Source: Ophiothrix spiculata (Eukaryota; Echinodermata; Ophiuroidea; Amphilepidida; Ophiotrichidae). From it: DNA of 24,765 nucleotides. Numbering within the stretch: the stretch's first letter is position 1; each line of letters starts with the position of its first letter. The stretch lies in the NCBI GenBank assembly GCA_000969725.1, contig JXSR01S022980.1, one strand, 5' to 3'. Positions 9,923-18,008 of this stretch are shown here, piece after piece. Below the pieces are notes generated by a model that did no database searches, had not been told where the DNA came from, and worked only from the letters and a program-made list of their open reading frames with translations. Made by a program: the position numbers and the translations under genes.

Positions 9923-10121
9923 GGGTCATAGGTCCAACATGGTAACCTTCATTTGTTAATGAGGTCACAGGTCATATATTAAGGTCAAAGGTCATGAGGT
10001 CATGTTGTAAAATTATCAAATAAGCTTAAATTGAAAAGTTGTAAGTCTGATTGGAACCAAACTTGGTTTATGGATATAATGTGGAAACTTACATTTTGAT
10101 GTGGTCATAGGTCAAAAGTCA
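9923..10121. promoter_or_regulatory. Cluster of AGGTCA half-sites, mostly DR1
   Basis: Half-sites lie at 9923 (GGGTCA), 9930 (AGGTCC), 9962, 9969, 9982, 9989 and 9997 (all AGGTCA), 10102 (TGGTCA), 10109 (AGGTCA) and 10116 (AAGTCA). Several pairs have one-base spacing, including AGGTCAAAGGTCA at 9982-9994. DR1 is the preferred site of RXR, HNF4, COUP-TF and PPAR-type nuclear receptors. The cluster is real in the sequence. Enhancer function is an inference, because similar AGGTCA-rich tracts also occur as dispersed repeats in invertebrate genomes. Confidence 0.45.
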
Positions 10122-10958
10122 TAAGGGTAAGTGAAAATGTCAAATCAGAGCATCTTTTGTTTCTGAGAACCAGTATTTTTAATCTTGAAATAATTACAGT
10201 TTACTTTACCAAATTGGAAATGACAAAAAAAAAAAAAGAACTCGAAACCCTCTCCGCCACCCTCATCCTCCGCTTTTGAATCATATATTTATTGGAAACT
10301 AACCCAACACCGCATTTTGATGACTAAAAACCAATGCTGCATGCATTGCAATGCACAAGATAATTCACCGGTCTGGCCTCATTGTCTTTACACAGGCACC
10401 CCACAAAGCATTGCAACAGAGCGGAGAAACTCCAGAGGAGGGAGAGGTGTGTGGGATTGTATTGTATGTAGGCGTATATAGATTGATTAGGGCATTATGG
10501 GATAGGGTATGAAGCACTTTTTACCAGGCTGTATCAGAAATTGTAGGTTATTAGAATAGGTTTCAATATTCTTACGGTGACTAGCAAATTTGTCTTTGAA
10601 AAAAAAAATGGTGTTTAGGTTTGCTGTTTTATAACTCATTGATTACAAAATTATTCTGTAAGAATCAAAGTAATTATCATTATTTTATCCTCAGGGGTAT
10701 CTAAGGGTTATTACTGCCATGCACTCAACGACGGTGTATCAAAGCAATTAAGACAGTTTTTGTGGCCTTTACCAGACCCGCGGTGTGGTGTTCAATACAA
10801 AAGATAATGATAGTCTAAGAACTTAAATTATTATGCTAACAGCTCTTTGGATAAGTGTGTTGCACCCAACTTGATCAATGGGTTGCAACTAAACTGTGCT
10901 AGGACTGTAGTTACTAAAACTCTTCTTAAAGAGATTGCCCATTATCCCAATTATTATA

Positions 10959-11352
10959 TAGTGTCAAAATGTTGAAACCTCAGTAAAATTAGAGTATCAC
11001 ATTATAATACACAACTTAATTATTATTGTTTTTGTCACACATCAGTAGGTAGAGATATAATGTAGAAATGAAGTCTGTAGTTTTGAAATATTCTTCCATG
11101 TAGTGTACTGACTTAATTCTTTAATTTTCTAACAGGTTACTTGACAACGTTCTACATAGTGTCAAAATGTTGAAGCCTTAGTAAGATTAGTGTGTCACAT
11201 TATAATACACAATGCAACTATTATCGTTTTTGTCACACGTCAGTAGGTAGAGATATAATGTAGAAGCAATGTCTGTAGTTTTGAAATATTCTTTCATATA
11301 GTATACTGACTTAATTCTTTAATATTCTAGTAGGTTTCTTGAAAATGTCATA
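10959..11352. repeat. 198-bp tandem duplication inside the intron
   Basis: The segment starting TAGTGTCAAAATGTTGAA at 10959 is repeated from 11157 with scattered substitutions. A shortened third copy occupies about 11404-11470. Shared blocks include TCAGTAGGTAGAGATATAAT and GTACTGACTTAATTCT. Each copy contains TTCTAACAGGTT or a close relative, which resembles a splice acceptor. Confidence 0.8.
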
Positions 11353-11570
11353 TATGTAGTTACAAACTATTATAAATAATTGTATTACTTGTATAAAATG
11401 TTGTTTACTGACTTAATTCTATACTTTTCTAACAGGTTTCTTGAAAACATTTTACCTAGTGTTAAAATATTATAAACAACTGAATAACTCTTCTAAAAAT
11501 GTTATGGAAAGTGCTCGCTTTCTAGATTTATTAGGTCAATATCAATGGTTTTTGTTTTGATTTGCTTTAG

Positions 11571-11641
11571 ATTCAACCAACTCTGGAGATAATATGTACA
11601 CAATGATGAAACCTGTACCAGGGCCTGGGATGGGACCAGGG
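11571..11641 (+). CDS. SSBP2/3/4-family protein, internal coding exon (DSTNSGDNMYTMMKPVP)
   Basis: With the G carried over from the previous exon, this exon encodes DSTNSGDNMYTMMKPVPGPG and then MGPG. It aligns with the DSTNSSDNIYTMINPVPPG segment of vertebrate SSBP3 as I remember it. The acceptor is TTTGCTTTAG ending at 11570 and the donor is GTAAGT from 11642. Its 71 nt are two bases finishing the Asp codon plus 23 full codons, so it ends in phase 0 and the next exon begins in phase 0. The region belongs to the disordered Pro/Gly/Met-rich C-terminal half, which has been linked to transcriptional activation. No catalytic motif is expected. Ile-to-Met changes relative to vertebrates are conservative. 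Confidence 0.93.
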
Positions 11642-11848
11642 GTAAGTATGGTGGCAATTAGCAATTTAGTGTTTAAGTGATTATTTATAGCACTATCCTG
11701 GTGTGGGATCAAATTTAGTATATATGAGTGTTTGCCGATTAATGATATGATTGAAGATCTAAATTTGGAATAAACTTGATGTCGAATGAAAAAAAATTAT
11801 GTTATTATTATGATATTAAGTGTTTACAAGAATTTGCTCCTGATTATA

Positions 11849-12859
11849 CAGGGTGTCCAAAAAATAACTGCACATTTTTAAATGTTAATATTAACTTCAA
11901 CACCAAGATTCGTATTACAGCTCTAGACATAATGTATTGATAGAGGAGACTTGTAGAATTATTTTGGTACCAAACATTATACAATCACTAACCTTCTGGA
12001 ATAGCAAGAAGCTCTGAAAATTCAAAGTGGTTGAGCCACTGTTCCATTCACTGTTGACACTCTTTTGTCACTTCACCATGATGACATGATGCCTCATACA
12101 GTTTAACAGTTTAGAATGGCTTTATCAATTAACTTTTTCATGAAGACTCGTATCGCTCAAGACAAAGAAACCCTGGCCCTTTCACTCTCATGAATTAGTC
12201 CGCCCGATTACTTTTTGGGGTTATCTGAAAGACAGTACATCTCAACACCCTGGACTATTTTTGACTTGAAACAGACCATCACCAATAAAAACAGGAAGAT
12301 CAAGAAGAACATATACAACGTCCAGAACTTTGTCGTTAGAGTCAAAGAATATTGAAATATGCAAGGAGACCATTTAGAATATCATCTAGAACATATTCTG
12401 AAATACTAGGAAGCTTGTTCTTGATAAAAATGAGATAATTGAATATGTTCCTGTGAGTGTACCTTTGAATGTTTGTTAAGGGGTAATGCTGTTGTGTACC
12501 ATTTAAAGATGAGCATAATGCTATAGTTACAGCTTTTACAATGTATTAACATTGTAAAAGCTGTTTCGCTAATTGCTCATTAAGATATTCATGAATGATT
12601 CTCTTGTCTTCAAACATTGATCCCTCCCCTACATGTGAGTCGCGCATTTATTTTTCTTCTTAGTATGAAATTGTGCTCTTTACGTTTGATGACATTTACA
12701 TTAAAAATTGATTTTGAAAAATGATAATTGCATCATGTTTGGTACCAGAATAATTCTACAAGTCTCCTTTATCAATACATATGTCTGTAGTTGCAATGCG
12801 AATCCTGGTTTTAAAGTTATAAGCATTTACAAATGTGCAGTTAATTTTTGGACACCCTG
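11849..12859. mobile_element. Decayed 1011-bp mariner-like transposon with ~130-bp TIRs
   Basis: The ends are CAGGGTGTCCAAAAAATAAC and its inverted near copy. The inverted similarity runs at least to GGTACCAAACAT (11849 to about 11980, and about 12729 to 12859). TA lies outside both ends (11847-11848 and 12860-12861). The size, the TA target and a broken transposase inside place it in the Tc1-mariner superfamily. A 15-bp hairpin (12529-12543 with 12550-12564) lies between the transposase remnant and the right arm. Much of the N-terminal transposase is missing, so this copy cannot encode an active enzyme. Confidence 0.88.
12074..12409 (+). pseudogene. Mariner-type transposase C-terminal remnant
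   Basis: The reading shows recognisable pieces of the catalytic and C-terminal part of a mariner transposase. There is HHDDMMPHTV (position of the usual QQDxAPxH block), PPDYFL followed by WGYLKD (the usual PDxxFLWGxLK block), LKQTIT, and finally GDHLEYHLEHIL, like the family's GGHxEHL end. In-frame stops occur at about 12101, 12191 and 12353. WGYLKD is displaced by one frame from the segments before and after it. About 40 residues separate the two Asp candidates, more than the 34 of classical mariner, but indels make this unreliable. The N-terminal HTH domain and the first Asp are not found. The remnant is non-functional. Confidence 0.75.
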
Positions 12860-13156
12860 TATGTCATCTTATTTCACTTGAACAAGTTCATCAGATGACA
12901 AAACACAAGAAGTCAGCTGGTAACATCCTTATTGTACCTCCATGGTATAACAGTGCTCTTAAGAAGATTTTATAGCACAAGTGCTATTTATAGGCCTAAT
13001 TGAATACTTGAAATTAATTCATGTTAGTTGCAGTATCCCTGCCTCTCATTTAAAAATTTATGCATTTTTGTTAAATGATCTTGAAAAAAGCCTGTTTTTT
13101 CAATATTTATTTTTCAAAGCTTGAGCACATTGCAAAAAGGTACATTGGTAACTTAA

Positions 13157-13665
13157 AGGGGCATTGGACAACATTTTGAAATTTTGTTTGTGGATGATTT
13201 ACACTTCCTAAGTTAGAAATTAACAGTCGATTACCAGATATCGTGAAAAATTTGTTCAAAACCTTCATAAAAGTCGAAAATTTGAATTTTATTTAAATTC
13301 TTGATTTTGGGGATGAGGCTATTCTATTTACTGATGCTATACAATGAGAAAGAACCAAAGATTTGTTTATAAAACATTCCTTTTACATCATAGATTGCAG
13401 ACAAATCAAAAGAAACTTGGAATTTTCATTCGATCTCCTGATAATGCCAATTCTAGAATTTCAACTATAGAGGGCAGTATTTATCGTTGTCGACAACGAT
13501 AATTAAAAATAAGTGAATATCTAAATATTTTGGTATATAGGGTTTGAATTTGACAATGAAACTTTGCATGCTGTTATTATTATTGCTAATATTTCAAATG
13601 ATGCAAAAATCTCAAAATGTTTTGGGAAAAGTTTGGGGATGATGCTGAACTAATCCAGTGCCCCT
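13157..13665. mobile_element. 509-bp MITE flanked by TTAA
   Basis: The left end AAGGGGCATTGGA and the right end TCCAGTGCCCCTT are inverted copies. Matching continues inside through CATTTTGAAATTTT-like blocks after a deletion in the left arm. TTAA is present on both sides (13153-13156 and 13666-13669), which fits a piggyBac-type TTAA duplication. The interior contains the 20-bp perfect palindrome TATCGTTGTCGACAACGATA (13482-13501). There is no coding capacity. Confidence 0.75.
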
Positions 13666-13760
13666 TTAAAATACTTTGGATAAAGCAGCTAAGTCAGATC
13701 AAATGAAATGTTAGATTGAGTTTGTTGATTTTGATTGAATGTTTGTGTGCTTTGTTGCAG

Positions 13761-13833
13761 AGCTTTCCAATGGGTTCAGGACCAGATGGGCCCATACCAA
13801 TGGGAGGCGCAGACATTCCCCCCGTCATGAACG
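13761..13833 (+). CDS. SSBP2/3/4-family protein, internal coding exon (SFPMGSGPDGPIPMGG)
   Basis: Read in phase 0, the exon encodes SFPMGSGPDGPIPMGGADIP followed by PVMN, leaving one base (G). It corresponds to the [26 protein letters not shown] region of vertebrate SSBP3 (recalled). The acceptor is TTTGTTGCAG ending at 13760 and the donor is GTAAGT from 13834. The remaining G joins GT of the next exon to give Gly, restoring the conserved MNG. The segment is low-complexity and Gly/Pro/Met-rich, without a folded domain. Immediately downstream lies a degenerate duplicate of this exon. A 99-codon frame on the minus strand (13694-13993) is the antisense of the exon and its duplicate, not a gene. 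Confidence 0.92.
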
Positions 13834-13846
13834 GTAAGTACAGATA

Positions 13847-13906
13847 ACTTTCCAATGGTTCAGAACCAGATGGGCTCGTACCAATTGGAGGCCAAGACAT
13901 CCCACC
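13847..13906 (+). pseudogene. Degenerate tandem duplicate of the preceding SSBP exon
   Basis: About 61 aligned positions repeat the exon from CTTTCCAATGG to the CCC run near its end, with roughly nine differences by eye. The differences include loss of one G in the GGG after CCAAT, which shifts the frame. The copy begins 14 bp after the authentic exon ends. It lacks a polypyrimidine tract in front, and the position of the donor reads CTGATAG instead of GGTAAGT. It is therefore unlikely to be spliced, although residues such as EPDGLVPIGGQDIPPP are still readable in the shifted frame. The offset between the copies is about 85 bp. Confidence 0.85.
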
Positions 13907-14132
13907 CCCACGGCCCATGCTGATAGCAATGTATATTAATGAAGTGGATGCAGAAGTATGATAATTATCATTATTAATTAAAAGCACTACCATAAGATGT
14001 TACTAACAGGGTGTGCCCCTATCACCCATGACTTTAATTTTTTTTTACTGAATTGGTATATGTTTTCAGTAGATATTGAAACCGTCCAAATGATTTGACC
14101 CAAAGTTGCACACTTTTTCATTTATGACAATT

Positions 14133-14195
14133 TGTTGAATTAAATCAGGATCCCAAATTTAATTCAACATGGGATCCCAAATTTAATTCAACATG
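14133..14195. repeat. Exact 24-bp tandem duplication overlapping a 13-bp inverted repeat
   Basis: GGATCCCAAATTTAATTCAA plus CATG occurs twice without gap or mismatch (14148-14171 and 14172-14195). TGTTGAATTAAAT at 14133-14145 is the exact reverse complement of ATTTAATTCAACA in each unit. The identity of the copies points to a recent slippage or repair event in the short intron before the next exon. Confidence 0.9.
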
Positions 14196-14317
14196 TGTTA
14201 GTATAAGAAAGAACATGAGTGCACTATTTGCTTAAAAATCTTAAAATACTGCTTTTTTACTTTTATTCCATATTTGGTAACAACTTATACTTATTGTTGT
14301 GACTAACCATTTTTCAG

Positions 14318-14439
14318 GTGATATGGATGGCATGCCCAAAAATTCACCAGCTAGTAATCCGACGGGGCCAGGCACGCCGAGGGAAGACAATGGGGACATG
14401 TCAGGACAGTTGTTTCCACCCTTCCCAGACAATGTAAAT
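14318..14439 (+). CDS. SSBP2/3/4-family protein, internal coding exon (DMDGMPKNSPASNPTGPGTPRED)
   Basis: After completing a Gly codon, the exon encodes 40 residues: DMDGMPKNSPASNPTGPG, then TPREDNGDMSGQLFPP and FPDNVN. It aligns with [41 protein letters not shown] of vertebrate SSBP3 (recalled), so this is the conserved acidic and Pro-rich C-terminal segment. The acceptor is TTTTTCAG ending at 14317. Two donors sit 6 nt apart in GTAAATGTAAGT: GTAAGT at 14440 (the stronger, used here) and GTAAAT at 14434. Both keep phase 0, so the choice would only add or remove Val-Asn. The vertebrate exon boundary may correspond to the upstream donor, after Asp-Asn. Confidence 0.93.
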
Positions 14440-14586
14440 GTAAGTTACCAAAGTTTGTTTTAACACTTTTGTCGTTGGATTTAGGTCTCTGACGCGTGCA
14501 TACATTTTCAAGGTTGTTTTGTTCGCGTCTACGTGCAAGAATCTGAGTATGCGTTCACAAATTAAATCCAACAACAATAAATATTA

Positions 14587-14898
14587 CAGTACAACCTCTT
14601 TAATCCAAACCCCTCTGTTATCCGGCTAAATAATTTCCAAAGAAATCTTATTTTGTCATAGTCTGTTAACATGATTTAAAGCATTTAAAGGGCATGTTTG
14701 TATTTTGTAGCATCATATTTTTTCAATCATATTTACACATTATATTACATCTCATTGACTATTTTATGTTGCACCAAATTTAAGACTTCACTTGTTTTGA
14801 TGGCAGATTTGCACACAATTCTCTTATCCATTTTTTTTCTTATCCAGCCATTGTTTGTCATGTATGGATAAAAGAGGTAGCACTCTAGACTCTACTGT
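14587..14898. mobile_element. ~310-bp pogo-like MITE remnant
   Basis: The left end CAGTACAACCTCTTTAATCC follows TA. The right end, read on the other strand, is CAGTAGAGTCTAGAGTGCTA followed by CCTCTTTTATCC. It therefore matches after a short insertion or rearrangement at the tip. TATCCGGC and TATCCAGC motifs occur near both ends. The termini resemble pogo/Tigger elements but differ from those at 2635 and 5133. The right boundary is uncertain by a base or two. Confidence 0.6.
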
Positions 14899-15298
14899 TA
14901 AAAATATGAACCGATCAGACTCTGTTACGAGCTCCATAGCATATCCCTTGTGTTCTACAACATTGTGAACTAGTGTTTTTAAGTTGTGGAAGAGATTAGC
15001 AATGATTAATTAGGAATGACTAAGACCAAGTTACTGTGTATTAATATTTTTTGTACATGAATCATTCATATCCTTTTTTTGGACTTATTTTGTTGCTATC
15101 ACACGGACAAACACTGAACATAAGTTTATATGAATATTCATCAAGATTGGTTCATTATAATGATTCGAAACATACGGACTAATTTACTTCTGCGCATGGT
15201 CATACTTGTTTATGTGTGTTAATTGCCTGCTTACTGTATATTTCCAAGGTTTATAGAGTATGAGTTTACAGAGTATAATGTTTGTTTTTCTATTGCAG

Positions 15299-15415
15299 GA
15301 CCAGCAAGAATCAGCAGCGATACTTAAGATCAAAGAAACAATGCAGGAAGAAGCAAAAAGATTTGAAAAAGACACTCCAGGGTCAGATCATCAGTCGGAC
15401 TACTTCATGCAATAA
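15299..15415 (+). CDS. SSBP2/3/4-family protein, terminal coding exon with stop
   Basis: The acceptor TTCTATTGCAG ends at 15298 and the frame enters in phase 0. The exon encodes DQQESAAILKIKETMQEE, then AKRFEKDTPGSDHQSDYFMQ, and ends with TAA at 15413-15415. The first 25 residues are charged and heptad-like (I8, L9, I11, M15), so a short amphipathic helix is likely, followed by an acidic tail. This differs from the NDNYSPSMTMSV end that I recall for vertebrate SSBP2/3/4. It may be the ancestral invertebrate C-terminus or an alternative last exon. The phase match, clean acceptor and coding bias make it real. Its function is not known to me. Confidence 0.88.
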   Translation, partial: DQQESAAILKIKETMQEEAKRFEKDTPGSDHQSDYFMQ

Positions 15416-16032
15416 TACTGCACACCCCATACAGACATACAGCCAATCTGAACAACACTGACTCATTGTATACAGAGAGTAATATATAGATTTTGGGGAT
15501 TTTACATATGACCTCATTTTTTGAGCAGGTCATGACCCCATGATGTTGAAAATGAGAAATTTTAAAAATGTGACCTGGAGTATTTTTGGTATAAAACACA
15601 CAGAATATGTCAGCTGCCGTATTTTGCAGATGTATTCATGGTGAGAGGTGTGCCGCTGAGTGTTGAGATTTTGGCTACCCCCAGTTTTGTTTTCACTTTG
15701 ATATTTCCATGGCAACTGATCAAGAGGAATGTTCTACCCATAATTCATTTACTATCATCTACTGGGCTGTATTCACCTTTGGGGTCAGTAGTTTGAGAGT
15801 GATTTGCACGATCTGGAATAATATGCAGAGAAGCTTCAAAAGTGGCCACCAGCTCTATTCAACGTTTTCAAGTCATTCAAAATACGCCCTTGAAGAAACA
15901 AAGGATGCACATGAAGTGGAGTATTTTTGGTTTCAGTACCAATTTTTCTGTTTGCATAATGGTGTGCTATTTTGTTTTTACTTAGTCAACCCAGGCTAGA
16001 AGAGTTGTACCTGTGTAGTTTATATGCCAAAC

Positions 16033-16164
16033 CAAAGAAGATAATCAAGTTCTTCCCATCACGCATTTCTTCTTATGGGATTGTTTGTATATAAAGTTCT
16101 TTTCCTATACAAATAATCCCATGGGAAGAAATGCATGATGGGAAGAACTTGATTATCTTCTTTG
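16033..16164. repeat. 132-bp hairpin with a 59-bp stem in the 3' UTR
   Basis: Bases 16033-16092 and 16106-16164 form a near-perfect inverted repeat with a loop of about 13 nt. It begins CAAAGAAGATAATCAAGTTC and ends with the complement. By eye there are four mismatched positions in the stem, all transitions. Three would be G-U pairs in the + strand RNA and one is C-A. It is most likely a short MITE, but in a transcript it would make a long double-stranded stem. Related GCATGATG fragments occur at 16578-16602 and 16746-16765. Confidence 0.88.
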
Positions 16165-16672
16165 ATACCAAACTTCCGTTAGTAAAGGCAACATGGTGTA
16201 GTACACATGTAAAAGGTAAAGAAAAGGTATCAGAAAAATACAAATTGAAGGCTGTGAATTAAAATCATTCATTGTCATCGTAATGTAATAGTTGAAAATA
16301 TATGTTCATGAATTTCAGCCTTAATTTGACATCTTATTTGTGATAAATGATGAAAAAACAACAAAGTTATTCCAGCTAGAATGACCAGGGTTGTGTAAAA
16401 GCTTACATTCTTGTGACCTATGTGACATTTTCAGAGCATGTATAAAAAAATTTACATGGGCAATGAAGGTTGTAAATTTGCAGCCTTTTCTGAGTGGTTT
16501 TTCAATACTTTTTCTGTACCCTTTATATCTGTGGTGAATCAAGGCTTTGTGGGCTATGGTTAGAGATGTATATCATAGGCATCCCATCATGCACTGCTTT
16601 CTATCCATATATGTAATTGTTTGTAGGAAGTAATGTGAACAGTTATTTACATATTGAAATATCCCTTTATTA

Positions 16673-16678
16673 AATAAA
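16673..16678 (+). terminator. Candidate polyadenylation signal AATAAA
   Basis: AATAAA lies in an A/T-rich context (TTTATTAAATAAAGTTG) followed within 15 bases by TGATTGTTGT, a plausible GU-rich downstream element. It is the first canonical hexamer I found after the SSBP stop codon. Its use is inferred. Confidence 0.5.
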
Positions 16679-16700
16679 GTTGATTGTTGTAAACTTGCAT

Positions 16701-17689
16701 TTTGGGCATATTTCATCACTAACTATTTCAATAATAACACTTCCATTAGAAGCAATGCATGATGTGAGGCACAAAATATTTTCTCTTGTTAAGATAATTC
16801 CAAGTTTTGATAACCGTACGTGTATTCATTTTATTAAGCGTACCAAAGTTATTTGGGTTGATGCAAAATTCATAAATTGCAACTTCACAAAAGTCTTAAA
16901 TTCTCAGCCTTGATTCCCCATTTAGACTCACAAAACACATTGCTTCTGTGCTAATGTTTAGAAGTTCAAATGTCCAAGGTTTTGCCATAATTATGTCGTA
17001 AACTGCAAGACACTCTTTAGAAGTTAAATGATATGGCAACTGTATTTACACATTTTATTTTGTAACATTTTCCAGTACAGCATAAGATATAATAGTAAAA
17101 GATATGGACCAATAGAAAACGGACGCAATTAATTTGTTTATGTCTTCAGGTCTCAGCAAAAACTCATCAATCTTTTGTATTGTGAATCAGACAATATGGA
17201 GAGTATGTTATTTTTATTTTATTTTTTTTTTGAGGCATTTAGCATTGGATTTGTGGGCGTCTGACATCTTGATGAAATCTCATTCAGGAGCAGATGGTGG
17301 ATAATGGCCAGTCTGGAGATCTCTTATACTCTCATCTTCCAATACAGAGTTCCACCTCATCTGTATGTGTAAATGTACAAACTAGATGACTTATGGATCC
17401 TGGGTATCATTGAGATAACTCATCATGCCATATTGGCAAAGCGGGGTGCAGTATTCCCCAATGACCATATTGTTTCTTGCATTTTGTATAAATTATTCAA
17501 GTTTTGTTATTGTTTTACTTCAAAAGTAGATTCAACTTATTTTGTTGATGTATTTAAGATTTCATTATTGTAGGTATAATTGAAAGCAAAACACAGGGTG
17601 TTATGTTTAAGTTCTTAAGATACTGAAATGACCAAAGGAATCTTTCAGGGGATAGATATTTGACAAGTTAAATTTAAGAGTATAGTGGT
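16701..17689. other. Sequence after the candidate poly(A) site, no gene recognised
   Basis: AT-rich sequence with a T-rich run near 17215-17231. One segment at 17288-17389 follows an AG, opens in phase 0 and reads EQMVDNGQSGDLLYSHLPIQ before a stop 14 codons later. It is reported only as a weak alternative-exon candidate. Nothing else is supported here. Confidence 0.5.
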
Positions 17690-18008
17690 AAAAGCGAGTT
17701 ACACCATACAAACTTACAGGAAGTCATCATGATGAGTTATATTCGTCAAGTCCTCATGGAAGTTCCAGTAAGTTGCAGTGGCAAGTTTAATAATAAAAAA
17801 AGTTAGCCTCACGAAGTTAGACAAATCTCTGTGGTAAGTTATAAATATATATTAAGATTAAGGCGAGTATTCAATTAAGCTTATAACTTGCCACAGGGCT
17901 TTATAAAAAGATTCTGTGGATCGGATCATGTTGTAACTTACCCTGAAGACGTGCAAGAATGTAACTCATTACAGGGATTTTGCATTATATGTGTAACTCG
18001 CCTTTAAC
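17690..18008. mobile_element. ~315-bp foldback MITE built from repeated AAGTTAC units
   Basis: TAAAAGCGAGTTACAC at the left end mirrors GTGTAACTCGCCTTTA at the right. The centre has a second inverted pair, CTGTGGTAAGTTATAA (about 17829) and TTATAACTTGCCACAG (about 17882). Between them lie variants of TGAGTTAyATTCnT and GTAAGTT in both orientations, so the whole element folds back on itself. No frame of significance. Confidence 0.7.

Larger units (their letters stand above)
2618..11570 (+). other. Large phase-1 intron (8953 bp) rich in small transposons
   Basis: The donor GTAAGT at 2618 and the acceptor TTTGCTTTAG ending at 11570 join two exons whose phases match (G + AT gives Asp). The intron holds most of the inverted-repeat elements listed separately, a cluster of AGGTCA direct repeats, and a 198-bp tandem duplication near its end. 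The stretches 7200-7730, 7860-8780 and 10450-10950 show AT-rich sequence with no repeat or coding signal that I can support. Confidence 0.85.
15416..16700 (+). other. Probable 3' UTR of the SSBP-family gene
   Basis: No splice or start signal suggests another gene directly after the TAA stop. The first good poly(A) signal is AATAAA at 16673-16678, inside ATTAAATAAAG, which gives a UTR of roughly 1.3 kb. The UTR holds a 132-bp hairpin (16033-16164). A 96-codon frame at 15709-15999 has no recognisable feature. The exact 3' end cannot be read from the genome. Confidence 0.5.

Noticed and set aside
13694..13993. 99-codon minus-strand frame with two PPIGxxPSGxEP repeats
   Set aside because: It is the antisense reading of the SSBP exon and its degenerate duplicate. 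The internal protein repeat is explained by that duplication.
15709..15999. 96-codon frame starting in a fair Kozak context (CCATGG)
   Set aside because: Sits in the probable 3' UTR, with no domain and no codon bias visible by eye. Kept only as part of the UTR.
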